Below are positions 20,861 through 30,758 of a stretch of 64,000 bases of DNA, piece by piece (the first letter of the stretch is position 1; each line of letters begins with the position of its first letter). This DNA comes from CAVVZJ01 sp963752755 (GTDB lineage: Bacteria; Planctomycetota; Planctomycetia; Isosphaerales; Isosphaeraceae). Both the position numbers and the translations under genes were made by a program. The notes beneath the pieces were generated by a model. That model was not told where the DNA came from, ran no database searches, and saw only the letters and a list, made by a program, of their open reading frames with translations. The stretch covers positions 992,001 to 1,056,000 of the forward strand of contig CAVVZJ010000003.1 of assembly GCA_963752755.1 (NCBI GenBank), written 5' to 3'.

Positions 20861-21005
20861 CGTGTGGACGCTCCGGTTGTGAGGCCGGCCCGGCGTTCGT
20901 CGCCGGGCTCCAGGCTCCCGACACGGGCCGACGCCCTCCCCGTTCGGTGGATGTTGACGGACGCAAGGATGAGTCGGCCCGGCTCCCGGGATCACGCCAA
21001 CGGCA

Positions 21006-23037
21006 TCATAACGGATCGCCCTCGACGGGTTCATGAGGACGCTGGCGGCGCGCCTCGGCGACGAGTCGGGCGATGATCGGGGAGAGGAGGTTCGTCAGGG
21101 CCCGCTCCAGGTCGGTGTCGAGCGCTCGGGAAGGGGTCTCGGGTTCGTTTCGCGCCGGGACTCTGGGTTCGTTTTGCGCGAGGGAAGACGGGAGGGTGGG
21201 CGGCGGGGACGGGCCGAAGACGAGGCGCACGGCTAGCGGAGCGTGGGGAGCCACCGACTGGGTGGAGGGCGGCAGCTCACGGTCGATCGAAACGACCAGC
21301 TCGACCGGGGCGTCCGGCAGAAGGGTGAGGTTCGGCGAGAGGAAAACCCGCTCGACCCGCGAGGGGCCGGAATCAAGCATGACGAGGCTGCCGTCGGGAC
21401 CCGACGCCGCGAGCCGGGCCGGGTAGCCGGCGGCGGTCAGGGCGTCGAGGTCCGCCGGGTCGAGCCGGTGCCCCAGCGACATCAGCACCGGGTCGGACGG
21501 CAAGCCGGCCAGGCCGAGAGGCAACGCCCCGAGCCAGGCGCCGGGGGCGTCGGCATTCGGGGCGGGTTGGAGGGCGATCGTCAGGTCATGACCGTGGCGA
21601 GCGGGCCGGGGTCCGACCGAGACGGCCGGCGAACCGGCCGCGCCGATCGGTTCGACCGCGAAGGCAGCCGACCGGCGGTGGAGCACCGTCAGCGGCGGGC
21701 CGGCCTCGACCCGAAGCGGCAGCAACACGTATTCGAGCTGGTAGTGGCTGTCGAGGTGCTCGCAGAGCCGGCGCGCGTCGTCCAGGCCGACACCGGCGAG
21801 GAACCAGAGATCCAGACCCATCTCGGCCAGGGCGCAGCCCACGTCGGGGAGCCGGTCACGGAGCAGCGTGCCGGGTTCGGAGAGGTCCCAGGCGCCCAGG
21901 TCGAGCCGATCGCCGCTGCCTCGGTAGCACTCGACGACCATCTGCGCCGCGTGCCGGCCGTCGGCCCGGTAGCCCCGCGCCGAAGAAGCCCGCCTGAGGG
22001 TCGAGCCCGCTGAAGAGGGTCCGGAGCCGGGCGACCGGCTCGCGAAGCTCCGGGGTGTCGGCCTCGGCGCTTTCCAGCCAGAGGGCGATGGCCGACAGGC
22101 GGATACCCTCGTTAAGGTAGCGCAGGCGTGGGTCCTGCCCCGCCACCCGACGGCCGCCGCTGGGCTCGTCGCTGAGGATCGAGGCGTGGTGCAGGGCCAC
22201 CAGCCGCCAGCGATTGTCGAAGACCGGGCTGCCCGAGGAGCCCGGCTCGGTGTCGCAGGAGTACTGGAGAACCACGTAATCGACCTTCACCACCTGGTTG
22301 TCCTGCAAGGCAACCTCCTTCGGCCGACCGCGGGGGTGCTGGATGATGTTGACGTATTCCGACCGCAGGATGTTCAGGCTGTTGCGGTCGGGCACGATGA
22401 CGCCGAGATGCTCCAGACCGCGGACCCCGCAAAAGGTGAAGTCGAGGTCGGCGTCGGTGACGAACAGCTGGTCCGGCCGGAGCGGGACCGTGATCGGCCG
22501 CCCCGTCGGGTCGTCGGCCGGGGTCGCCTCGAAGTTGGCCTGGGCGACGGCGGCCTCGGCCGTGACCCGATTGGGCAGGACGTGGTGATTCGTCAGCAGG
22601 ATGTCGGGCGCCACGAGAAAGCCCGTGCCGGCCGCGCCGTCGCGCCGGAGGATCTTCACCACAGCCCGGCCGACCCGGTCGCCCTGTCGGAGAAACTCGA
22701 AGGGCAGCAGGTTGTTGTCGTCCAGGATCAGCTCCAGGCTCAAGGCCGTGGCGGGGTCGCGGTCGACAGGCGGGGGATTCGCGGGACCGGGGCAGGCCTG
22801 GAGGATCAGGTCCGGTGGCGAGGCGTGGTCCTGGCTCCGCCAGTGCGCCACGCCGGTGGCGCCGGGGAACTCACCAGAGCCGTCGGTCGGGTCGTGGTAA
22901 CCGGCCAGGAACGTACCGTTGAGCAACGGCGACGCCCCCGCGGCGGTCCGGGCGGGATCTTGGTTGGCAACTTCGGGCGTCAGGACACCACGTCGTGTCC
23001 TGGGGCGGGTCGGACCGCCCCGTTCGGGTTCGGGCAT
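21006..23037 (-). CDS. Trypsin-like serine protease with a long C-terminal region (one frameshift)
   Basis: Chymotrypsin-fold (V8/S1-like) peptidase. His is in 'GTGFLVAPDILLTNHHVLP', Asp in 'FVTDADLDFTFC' and Ser in 'QYSCDTEPGSSGSPVFDNRW'. The N-terminal 115 residues contain a short 'GVAHWRSQDHASPPDLIL' segment and no signal peptide. The frame breaks near 21975, and the next minus frame continues for about 310 residues to 21006. That part starts 'MVVECYRGSGDRLDLGAWDL' and 'GCALAEMGLDLWFLAGVGLD', with a pattern reminiscent of endonuclease/exonuclease/phosphatase proteins but without a clear catalytic Glu; this is tentative. The protein resembles planctomycete 'trypsin-like peptidase' proteins with extra domains. 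Start chosen as the first plausible ATG; no clear ribosome site. Confidence 0.75.
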
Positions 23038-23402
23038 GTCTGGTCACGATTCAACGAGGCTGCTCTCCGACCTCCGGGACCGGCTGGCTCCGAGACACGG
23101 CTCTGCCGTCCAGCCGGGATCACCGACGACCGGATGCGGGGGACAAACGGAGGCGCCTGCTCCCGCCCCGGGGCACCCATCACGACCGGGGCGGGTTCCG
23201 CAATCCACGCCTATATCTTCCGAAACCGACGGCCTGATTATCACCTTTTCTGGAAAAACTCCGAAATTCTCCCGGCGACCCTCCCCGAGCGAGTCCGGCT
23301 GCCGCCTTGAGACCCGGCGGGAAGGATTCTACAATAGGGAATCCGGGCCAAGACCGTTTCGGAACGGATCGGGGCCAGCCCAGCCAAATGCGGAGGTGCG
23401 AC

Positions 23403-24278
23403 TTGAGCGACTGGAATGACCCGCAACTGGCGGCGACCCGCGATCGCCTGCTCGACACACTCCGCGGCTATGGCCGGGTGGCTGTGGCCTTCTCCGGGGG
23501 AGTTGATAGCGCGGTCGTTGCCCAGGCGGCCTTCCTGGCTCTCGGCGATCGGGCAATCGCCGTGACAGCCGTCTCCGACAGCCTGGCCTCCGGTGAGCTG
23601 GAGGAGGCCGAGGCCCTGGCCCGCCAGATCGGCATCCGCCACCGGGTTATCCGGACCGAGGAGTTCGCCGATCCGAACTACCTCCGTAACAACCCCGACC
23701 GTTGCTACTTCTGCAAGAGCGAGCTTTACGGTCGCCTCGCCTCGCTCCTCGCCGCCCTCGATGCCGACACGATCGCCTCCGGCGCCAACGCCGACGACGC
23801 CGGCGACCACCGCCCCGGCATGCGCGCCGCCGCCGAGCAAGGGGTCCGCCACCCCTTGCAGGAATGTGGTCTGGGTAAAGACGTCGTCCGCGCCCTGGCC
23901 CGCGCCTGGGGCCTGCCGACCTGGGACAAGCCGGCCACCCCTTGTCTCTCCAGCCGGATCGCCTACGGTGAGGAGGTCACACCCGAGCGCGTCCGCATGA
24001 TCGACGCCGCCGAGCAGTGGCTCCGACGACGCGGCCTGAGGCTCTTGCGGGTCCGCTACCACAAGGGCGACCTCGCCCGCATCGAGGTGCCCATCGAGGA
24101 GCTGCCCCGATTCTGCAACCCCGAGATCCGCTCCGAACTGATCGGCGCCTTCCGCGACCTCGGCTTCAAGTTCGTCACGCTCGACCTGGAAGGCTTCCGT
24201 TCCGGCAGCCTCAACACCCTGGTTCCCCTCGATAGCATCAGCCTCCAGCCCCTCGCCCGCGCCACCCGCCAGGGCTGA
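23403..24278 (+). CDS. larE: LarE-type ATP-dependent sacrificial sulfur transferase
   Basis: In the lactate racemase pathway LarE adenylates the nickel-pincer precursor and donates sulfur. The PP-loop is 'VAVAFSGGVDSAVVAQAAFL'. The sulfur-site motif is 'KPATPCLSSRIAYGEEVT', whose Cys matches the sacrificial Cys of the Lactobacillus enzyme. Other marks are 'NPDRCYFCKSELYGRL' and 'ASGANADDAGDHRPGMRAA'. I choose the TTG at 23403 because GGAGGTG lies 6 nt upstream; an ATG at 23388 has no such site. About 291 aa, normal length. No larA, larB or larC is in the window, so the physiological partner is not shown. Confidence 0.9.
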   Translation: MSDWNDPQLAATRDRLLDTLRGYGRVAVAFSGGVDSAVVAQAAFLALGDRAIAVTAVSDSLASGELEEAEALARQIGIRHRVIRTEEFADPNYLRNNPDRCYFCKSELYGRLASLLAALDADTIASGANADDAGDHRPGMRAAAEQGVRHPLQECGLGKDVVRALARAWGLPTWDKPATPCLSSRIAYGEEVTPERVRMIDAAEQWLRRRGLRLLRVRYHKGDLARIEVPIEELPRFCNPEIRSELIGAFRDLGFKFVTLDLEGFRSGSLNTLVPLDSISLQPLARATRQG

Positions 24279-24483
24279 TCCATTGCGGACTGTGGATAGG
24301 ATCGCGGAATCCACGGCTCGCGGCATCCGAGCGCCGTCGAAGGACGCCGGTGCCCCTCCGATCGGTCGATGCGCCGGCCAGCCTTCTCATTGACCATCGG
24401 TCATTGATCATCCATCATTCTGTCATCCTCCATCCTTCCCTCACCCCGTCCACCAGCCTAGCCTTCCCAGGGGTCTCGACACC

Positions 24484-25047
24484 ATGCCTCGGGCGATCTG
24501 CCGTTGCGGTCATCCCTTGACCGTGCCGTCGAACGGTTCGGAGTCGGCGCGGGTCGTCTGCCCGAACTGCGGGGCCCGAGTCCGCGTCCGCCATTCGGGC
24601 CCGGCCGGGGCCGGCGAGGCGACGCAGCCAGACGACGGGTTCATCCGGTTCTTCTGCCCGTGCGGACGCCGTCTGAAGGTCAACGCCGCGCACCCGCCCT
24701 CGCACGGCAAGTGCCCCGACTGCGGCGCGATAGTTCCTGTGCCCGAGGCCGGCCAGCACGGCACGCTGCCGGGCCTGCCGCCCGGCCACCCCGAGACGCC
24801 CACCGCCGAGCTGAGCCCGTCCGATCTCGCCGCCCTGGAACGCTGGACCCACGACCATCTCGCCCGCGCCGCCAATGCCGGCGACGCTCCCAGCACCGCC
24901 ACCCTCAAGAGCACCGGCCCTCCGCCCGAGCCCCCGACCGTGCACCGCGTCGAGGCCGGCCTACGCGTCTGCCCCCGATGCGGACGCCCGGTCCACCTCG
25001 GCGCCGACAAATGCCGCGAGTGTGGCACCCCCGTGCCCCGTCGCTGA
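24484..25047 (+). CDS. Zinc-ribbon protein of unknown function
   Basis: 187 aa built from several CxxC ribbons: 'CRCGHPLTVP' with 'CPNCGARVRV', 'CPCGRRLKV' with 'CPDCGAIVPV', and C-terminal 'CPRCGRPVHL' with 'CRECGTPVPRR'. The middle (residues 95-145) is a Pro/Ala/Glu-rich linker with a short helix (SDLAALERWTHDHLARAAN). No signal or membrane segment, so cytosolic. Ribbon proteins of this style are common in planctomycetes and lack assigned roles. Ends 58 bp before the DUF2314 gene, whose product also carries ribbons, so the two may be co-expressed. Confidence 0.75.
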   Translation: MPRAICRCGHPLTVPSNGSESARVVCPNCGARVRVRHSGPAGAGEATQPDDGFIRFFCPCGRRLKVNAAHPPSHGKCPDCGAIVPVPEAGQHGTLPGLPPGHPETPTAELSPSDLAALERWTHDHLARAANAGDAPSTATLKSTGPPPEPPTVHRVEAGLRVCPRCGRPVHLGADKCRECGTPVPRR

Positions 25048-25105
25048 CCGCAACGCCGCGGTGGACCCTTTGACCAGCCCCCGGATACCCTCGGAATTCC
25101 TGACC

Positions 25106-25759
25106 ATGCCAGACGACCCCATCCTCTGGATCGACTCCGAGGACCCCGCGATGGCCGGCGCCATCCAGGCCGCGCAGGAGTCGTTCCCCGAGTTTGCCCG
25201 GCAGGCGGAACTGGAGCACTTCCGGATCATCCCGGCCTTCGCGGCGGTCGCCATCAAGGCATTCTTCCCCGACCCGGCACGACCCGGCTCCGGCGAGCAT
25301 ATGTTCGTCACCGACATCTCCACCAACGGCCAGTCCATCACGGGCACCCTGGCTAGCCAGCCAGGCTTTGCGTCCGACCTTCAGGAAGGCCAGGAAGTCA
25401 CCTTCCCGGTCTCACGACTGAGCGACTGGTTCCTCGTCAACGGCGACCAGGGGATCGGCGGATTCACGATCGACGTCCTTCGTGATCAGTTCTCCGAGGA
25501 GCAGCGGCAGGAATTTGACGAATATCCCCCTTACGCCTGGTATCGCCACCGCCAGGGCACAACCGCCATCGAGGAACTGGAGGCCGTGCCCGCCTGCCCC
25601 CGTTGCCAGGTCCGCGAGCTTCCGTCGCAATCGCCGCGTGGCGAGGTCTGCGGAGTTTGCGCTAATGGTGCCGTCCGCTGCGATTGCCCCCGTTGCGGCG
25701 CCCCCTTGATCCGTCATTCCAACGCCCCCCGGGAATGTCACCGTTGCATGGGGATGTGA
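25106..25759 (+). CDS. DUF2314 domain protein with C-terminal zinc ribbons
   Basis: 217 aa. Residues 15-125 match the DUF2314 style: 'AIQAAQESFPEFARQAEL', 'AAVAIKAFFPDPARPGSGEH' and 'EGQEVTFPVSRLSDWFLVNG'. The domain is shared with E. coli YegJ-type proteins, whose function is unknown. A helix with 'IDVLRDQFSEEQRQEFDEYP' follows, then two CxxC pairs (CPRCQVRE and CGVCANG; CDCPRCGAP and CHRCMGM). The fusion of DUF2314 to zinc ribbons echoes the ribbon protein just upstream. Start at 25106 chosen because the frame upstream overlaps the previous gene. Confidence 0.8.
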   Translation: MPDDPILWIDSEDPAMAGAIQAAQESFPEFARQAELEHFRIIPAFAAVAIKAFFPDPARPGSGEHMFVTDISTNGQSITGTLASQPGFASDLQEGQEVTFPVSRLSDWFLVNGDQGIGGFTIDVLRDQFSEEQRQEFDEYPPYAWYRHRQGTTAIEELEAVPACPRCQVRELPSQSPRGEVCGVCANGAVRCDCPRCGAPLIRHSNAPRECHRCMGM

Positions 25760-25840
25760 GGTCATAGCGCCTTTCACATGGTTGGTGGCCCAGGGAGTGT
25801 TCCCCTTCAATCGACCATTCCCGCTTCGAGAGAGCCACCC

Positions 25841-27328
25841 TCAAGCCCCCAGCAAGGTCGTGAACCGCCCCGCCGCCTCGTCCCAGGCGGCGGTCTCGCG
25901 GGGCTCGAACGTGGTGACCGGGAACGACCGCGCCACGACCGCCCGCAGGTCCGAGAGCGAACCCAGCCGGCCGCGGCCGAGGGCCTGCATCAGGACGTTG
26001 CCGATCGCCGTCGCCTCGTCGGGACCGGCGTGGACGGGACGGCCGCAGGCGTCCGCCGTGAACTGGTTCAAGAGCGCGTTCTTCGAACCGCCACCGACGA
26101 CGTGAATGGCCCGGATCGGCGAGCCGAGCACTTGTTCCAGACGTTCGAGCACCCAGCGATACTTCAACGCCAGGCTCTCCAGGCAGCATCGCACGACGCT
26201 GCCCTCGTCGCCCGCCAACGGCTGCCCGGTCTTGCGGCAGAAGGCGGCGATCCGCTCGGGCATGTCGCCGGGAGCGAGGAACGAGGCATCGTCGGGATCG
26301 ATCAAGGCCGCGAACGGCCGCGACGCCTCGGCCATCGGAACGAGCTGCTCATACGCAAACTCGCGCCCCGCCTTCGCCCAGGTCCGGCGGCACTCCTGCA
26401 CCAGCCAGAGGCCCATGATGTTCTTCAACAACCGCGTCGTGCCGGCGACACCACCTTCGTTGGTGAAGTTGTACTGGTACGTGATATCATTGATAATCGG
26501 CCGCGCCGTCTCGACGCCCATCAGGCTCCAGGTCCCGGAGCTGAGGTAGCACCAGTCCGGCCGCTCGGACCCGCTCGAACCGGCCGGCACGGCGGCCACG
26601 GCCGCGGCCGTGTCGTGGCCGGCGGTGGCAAGGATCGGCACCGGCGCGATCTTCAGGTCGTCCGCGATCCGCTTGCGCAGCGGTCCCAGCTCGGTGCCGG
26701 GCTCGATCAGATCGGGAAGGATCGCGCGAGGCAGGCCGAGCCCCTGGCAGAGCATGTCGGACCAGGCACCAGCGCGGGGATCGAGCAACTGCGTGGTCGA
26801 TGCGTCGGTGCGCTCGCCGGCGCGTCGGCCGGTGAACAGCCAGGCGAACAGGTCCGGCATCATCAGGAGCGACTCGGCCACCTCCAGCAAGGGCGAGCCC
26901 GCCTGCACCATTGCGAGGAGCTGAAACGCCGTGTTGAACGGCAGGAATTGTAAGCCCGTGACCTCGTAAATCTCCCGGCGGGGCAGGAGTGTGCAGGCAC
27001 GCTCGATCATGCCCTCGGTGCGGTCGTCGCGGTAGTGGACGGGGTTGCCCAGCAGCACGTCGCCGCGGCCGACGAGCCCGAAATCCACGCCCCAGGTGTC
27101 GATCCCGACGCCGTCGAGCGACCGTCCCTCGGCAGCACGCCCCAGCGCGACCTGGCACTCGGCGAAGAGGCGGGGTAGGTCCCAGTGCAAGGTGTCGAGC
27201 AACCGCACCGGGCCGTTGGGAAACCGGTGGATCGGCTCCAGCGTCAGCCGCTCGCCGTCGAATCGCCCGAGCAGGCCGCGTCCGCTCTCGGCCCCCAGGT
27301 CCAGCGCCAGGTAGTCGCTCGTCGCCAT
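25841..27328 (-). CDS. rhaB: Rhamnulokinase
   Basis: Phosphorylates L-rhamnulose to L-rhamnulose-1-phosphate in rhamnose breakdown. FGGY kinase fold: N-terminal 'LALDLGAESGRGLLGRFDG', 'GVGIDTWGVDFGLVG', 'NPVHYRDDRTEGMIE', 'EIYEVTGLQFLPFNTAFQL' (rhamnulokinase-specific), 'ATAGHDTAAAVAAVP' with the catalytic Asp, 'WCYLSSGTWSLMGVE' and 'IHVVGGGSKNALLNQFTAD'. 495 aa, full length and in frame. No rhamnose isomerase, aldolase or transporter is adjacent, so the pathway is probably scattered. ATG start at 27328. Confidence 0.95.
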   Translation of the reverse strand: MATSDYLALDLGAESGRGLLGRFDGERLTLEPIHRFPNGPVRLLDTLHWDLPRLFAECQVALGRAAEGRSLDGVGIDTWGVDFGLVGRGDVLLGNPVHYRDDRTEGMIERACTLLPRREIYEVTGLQFLPFNTAFQLLAMVQAGSPLLEVAESLLMMPDLFAWLFTGRRAGERTDASTTQLLDPRAGAWSDMLCQGLGLPRAILPDLIEPGTELGPLRKRIADDLKIAPVPILATAGHDTAAAVAAVPAGSSGSERPDWCYLSSGTWSLMGVETARPIINDITYQYNFTNEGGVAGTTRLLKNIMGLWLVQECRRTWAKAGREFAYEQLVPMAEASRPFAALIDPDDASFLAPGDMPERIAAFCRKTGQPLAGDEGSVVRCCLESLALKYRWVLERLEQVLGSPIRAIHVVGGGSKNALLNQFTADACGRPVHAGPDEATAIGNVLMQALGRGRLGSLSDLRAVVARSFPVTTFEPRETAAWDEAAGRFTTLLGA

Positions 27329-27841
27329 CGCGGGTCGTGCCTCCCCTCGACTGCTCGCTTGCCGGTTGCCTCGCGGCCGTCATGATAAGGTGCGGGGGCG
27401 GTTCCGGCAACGGTCGGTCACGACGCCCGAGGCCGCGAATGACGGCACTCTTGAGCGCATCCATGAATTAACGACATGAAAATTTTCCAGCGATTTTTTC
27501 TTGCCATGGCGACCCTGCCGAGGGTATGGTTGAGGAACTTGCCTTCCCGTTGGCCGTGCCTAGACTGACGGGTTTCGAGGAACCGCCATGCGTTATCCTG
27601 TCGCCGCGCGTGGTGATTCTGCGATCAAACCTTGTGGCGGGTTCCGCGTCGGGATATAGTTCCCCTGCGGTTCCGCGGGAGCAGGTCGCCGATGACCGGG
27701 CTGAAACCGCCCCTTCCTCGAGCGAGGTGGGACGAATTGCGAGCACATTGGGGGTGGCCCATCCACATCGAACGGGCATGTGTCCGCCCCGTTGATCTCC
27801 GGAAGTAGCCCCGGGCGGCAGGGGCCAGCAAACACCCGACG
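27329..27841. other. Intergenic region between divergent genes
   Basis: 513 bp separating rhaB (leftward) and the histidine kinase gene (rightward); promoters for both are expected. 27465-27520 is AT-rich (aaaattttccagcgattttt). No gene, RNA or long palindrome seen. Confidence 0.4.
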
Positions 27842-29712
27842 ATGAGGTCGGCCATGACGAGGTCCGGTAAACTCCTGAGCCTCGGTTACGGCGTCGCCCT
27901 GCTGGCGACCGCCGTCGCGATGCTCCTGCGCCGGTGGACCAACCCGGCGGGGATCTACCTTCCCTTCGAACTGGCGAGCCTCGCCGCGGCCTGGGCCGGG
28001 GGTCTCGGCCCCGGCCTGCTGGCCACACTGCTGGGGCTGGTCGTCCTGCTGAGCCCCGGCGGGGCCGGGCCGGCCCCTGGGTTCCTCGCCCTGGCCACCT
28101 TCGTAGCCACGAGCGTGGCCTTCAGCGCCCTGGTGGTGGCCCTGAACCATGCCCGAAGCCGCCTCGAGGCCGAGGCCGCCGCCCATCGCGACGGCGAGCG
28201 GATCTTCCGCAGCCCTCTTCGAGCGCAATCCCCGGCCGCTCTGGGTCTTCGACCGCGACAGCCAGGCCTTCCTCGCCGTCAATAACGCCGCGGTCCGCCA
28301 CTACGGATTTGCCCGCGAGGAGTTCCTGGCCCTCACCATCGCCGACATCCAGCCGCCCGACGAGCAACCCATCGTCGATCAACTGATCGACGAGGCGACC
28401 GCCCGCGGATCGGCCCAGGCCGGGCCGATCCGCCACCGCAAGAAGGACGGCTCGACCATCGACGTCGAGGTCGTCTGGAACGCCGTGAACTTCCACGGCC
28501 GTTCCGCCTTCCTCGTGCTGGTCCAGGACGTCACCGAGCGGCTCCGCGACCTGGCCGAACTTCAGCGCGCCAAGCACGAGGCCGAGGCGGCCCGCTCCGA
28601 CCTGGAACAGTTCCTCGCCGTGCTCTCGCACGAGTTGCGCACCCCCTTGAGCCCCGTGCTCCCGGCTGTCTCCAGCCTGCTCGACGCCAACCCGCCGGCC
28701 CACGCCCGCCCGGTGCTGGAGATGATCCACCGCAACGTCGAGCTTCAGGCCCGCCTGATCGACGACCTGCTCGATGTCGTCCGCGCCGAGCACGGCAAGC
28801 TCCGCCTGGAGCGGGACTCGGTGGACCTCAACGAGTTGATCGGCCAGGTTGTCGAGATCTGCCGGCCCGAGATCGACGCCGCTCGGGTTCACCTGCGGTT
28901 CGACCTCGACGCCGACCGCGACCACGTCCAGGCCGACCCCGCACGACTCCAGCAGGTGCTCTGGAACCTCATCAAGAACGCCCTGAAGTTCACTCCGGCC
29001 GGCGGCACGATCCGGGTCACGACCCGCAATGCCCCCGATCCGGCCTCCGAAGACAACCCGCCCCGCCTGCTCGTCACCGTGGCCGACACCGGCGCCGGCA
29101 TCGCCCGCGAGGATCTGGAGCGGATCTTCGAGCCGTTCGAGCAAGGCCGCTCGCGAGCCGGCGGACTCGGACTCGGACTGGCCATCAGCCGATCGATCGC
29201 CGAGGCCCACGGCGCCCGCCTTCGCGCTGCCAGCGACGGCCCCGGCCGCGGCAGCCGCTTTACCCTCGACATGGCCACCGAGCCGACCACCGCCGAGATC
29301 CTCCTGCCAACTGTCGCCCCCACCCCGGCCGAATCGCGGCCGCTGAAGATCCTCCTGGTGGACGACAACGAGGACGTCCTGAACTACTTCGCCCTCGCCC
29401 TGAGCCGACGCGGCCACGCCGTCACGATCGCCGAGGACCTCACCTCGGCCCTCGAAGCCGCCGACGCCGCCCGCTTCGACCTGCTGATCAGCGACCTCGA
29501 ACTGCCCGACGGCAGCGGCCTCGACCTGATGCGAACCCTGCCGCGCCTCCGGTTCCTTGCCCGGCATCGCCCTGAGCGGCTACGGCTCCGATGAGGACCA
29601 GAACCTTTCCTTCGCGGCCGGCTTCGCCGTGCACCTGACCAAGCCGGTCACCTTCGCCCGCCTCGAAGCCACGATCCGCCGCGTCGTCGCGGAGGCCGCT
29701 GTCGCGAGCTGA
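27842..29712 (+). CDS. Hybrid sensor histidine kinase with membrane, PAS, kinase and receiver domains (two frameshifts)
   Basis: Signal transducer. The N-terminal 100 residues hold about three or four helices in the DUF4118 (KdpD-like) style: 'LGYGVALLATAVAMLLRRW' and 'LATLLGLVVLLSPGGAGPAP'. After an extra A near 28211 the frame resumes 'ALFERNPRPLWVFDRDSQAF', a PAS domain ('VTERLRDLAELQRAKHEAE' at its end). HisKA has phospho-His in 'FLAVLSHELRTPLSPVLPA'. The ATPase N box is 'LWNLIKNALKFTP', G1 'VADTGAGIAREDLERIFEPF' and G2 'RAGGLGLGLAISRSIAEAHG'. The receiver has 'ILLVDDNEDVLNYFAL' and phospho-acceptor Asp in 'LLISDLELPDGSGLDLM'. An extra T near 29557 (CTG read as CTTG) breaks it again, then 'GIALSGYGSDEDQNLSF' and 'HLTKPVTFARLEA' end the gene at 29712. 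No regulator gene adjoins. Confidence 0.88.
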
Positions 29713-29761
29713 CCGGGATCGCTCCGGCGGGCCGGGCCGTCGCGGTGCCGGTTGTTTCCGA

Positions 29762-30034
29762 TCACGCCTCCTGCTCGGTGTTCTCCGACGCCCGCAAGCC
29801 CCGCCGCTTCCGTGCCCGATTCGCGGCCAGCCGTTCGGCCGCGGCCTGGAACGCGGCCGTGCGCTCCATGCTCTCGACACGCTCCGCCGCGTAAAGCTTC
29901 TGCCGCTCTCCTCCCGATCGTAACGGAGGTGCGAGCACGTCGGGCGGACCGAGCAACCTCGCGATCAAGTCCGGTGGCCAACCGCGCCCCCGTAAGTCCG
30001 CCCGCGTGTAATAACGCATTTCCTCGGCCATCAT
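29762..30034 (-). CDS. Small protein of unknown function
   Basis: About 90 aa from the ATG at 30034 (MMAEEMRYYTRADLRGRGWP). The segment 'YYTRADLRGRGWPPDLIARL' resembles a short DNA-binding-like helix pair in which an 'RGWP...I..LLG' core is followed by a linker and a basic helix (ERLAANRARKRRGLRAS). I do not recognise a named family. It converges with the histidine kinase gene, 49 bp apart. Upstream in-frame codons to 30115 are possible but unlike protein sequence. Confidence 0.5.
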   Translation of the reverse strand: MMAEEMRYYTRADLRGRGWPPDLIARLLGPPDVLAPPLRSGGERQKLYAAERVESMERTAAFQAAAERLAANRARKRRGLRASENTEQEA

Positions 30035-30758
30035 CGCCACCTCTGAATCGACTCCTGTGCTCCCCTCCCACGAGGGGCCCGCAGCCACGCGGGTCTCCTT
30101 GAGGAACCCCGTCAATTGGAACCTAGCTCACACTCACGGATTCTTCCTTTCCGGACATCCCGCGCCGATCCGATCGGCAAGCCGGACCACCACGGCCCAA
30201 CCCCAAACCCGCGCGGGCCAGCCCAGAACTCACAAGACTCTTACGCGATCAGCCGGGGCCCTGTGACACCGAAATCCTTCGGGATCTCCAACTTCCATCC
30301 GACCGGAGTCGCATGGCCTTGCTTCTCCCGCCCGACTTCGCCGGCCACAGCAGACGACCCGCGGACAGACCGCAGCGACCGATCCCGAGTTTACATCCTG
30401 GCTTCCATACATGCAACCAATCTCGGCTCTCCTCGGAGGCCCACCGACCGGCTGCGCCTCACGACCGCGCCACGCGTCCCCGACGGAAACCCGCGCCTCA
30501 TCGCGCCTTGGGACATGCCGAATCGTCCCGGGAGTCTTTGACTTCGGACCTGGCGGAGCGCATATCTCCCTGGCCGGCGGGCGCCACGCACCCTTTGCCC
30601 GACCGCCCCGAGTGCTCGGGGCGGACCACCCCGACGTCGCCGACCGGCCCGCATGGCGAACACGAGTCAACCACAACCCGACCGCCGTCGCCCCGCGCGG
30701 ACCTGTCCGCGAACGGTTCGCGACCTGGTCGGACGATCGGGTACAGGGAAGGGTGGGT
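30035..30758. other. Intergenic region upstream of dnaA
   Basis: About 720 bp between the small minus-strand gene and dnaA. I looked for clustered DnaA boxes (TTATCCACA and near variants) and AT-rich unwinding DNA and saw neither, so no origin is annotated. The dnaA promoter must lie here. No gene supported. Confidence 0.4.

Noticed and set aside
30411..30758. DnaA start at 30411
   Set aside because: The extra 116 codons have no DnaA domain-I similarity; the ATG at 30759 begins the expected helix.
30035..30758. oriC next to dnaA
   Set aside because: No cluster of TTATCCACA-like boxes and no AT-rich unwinding region visible; the origin may be elsewhere.
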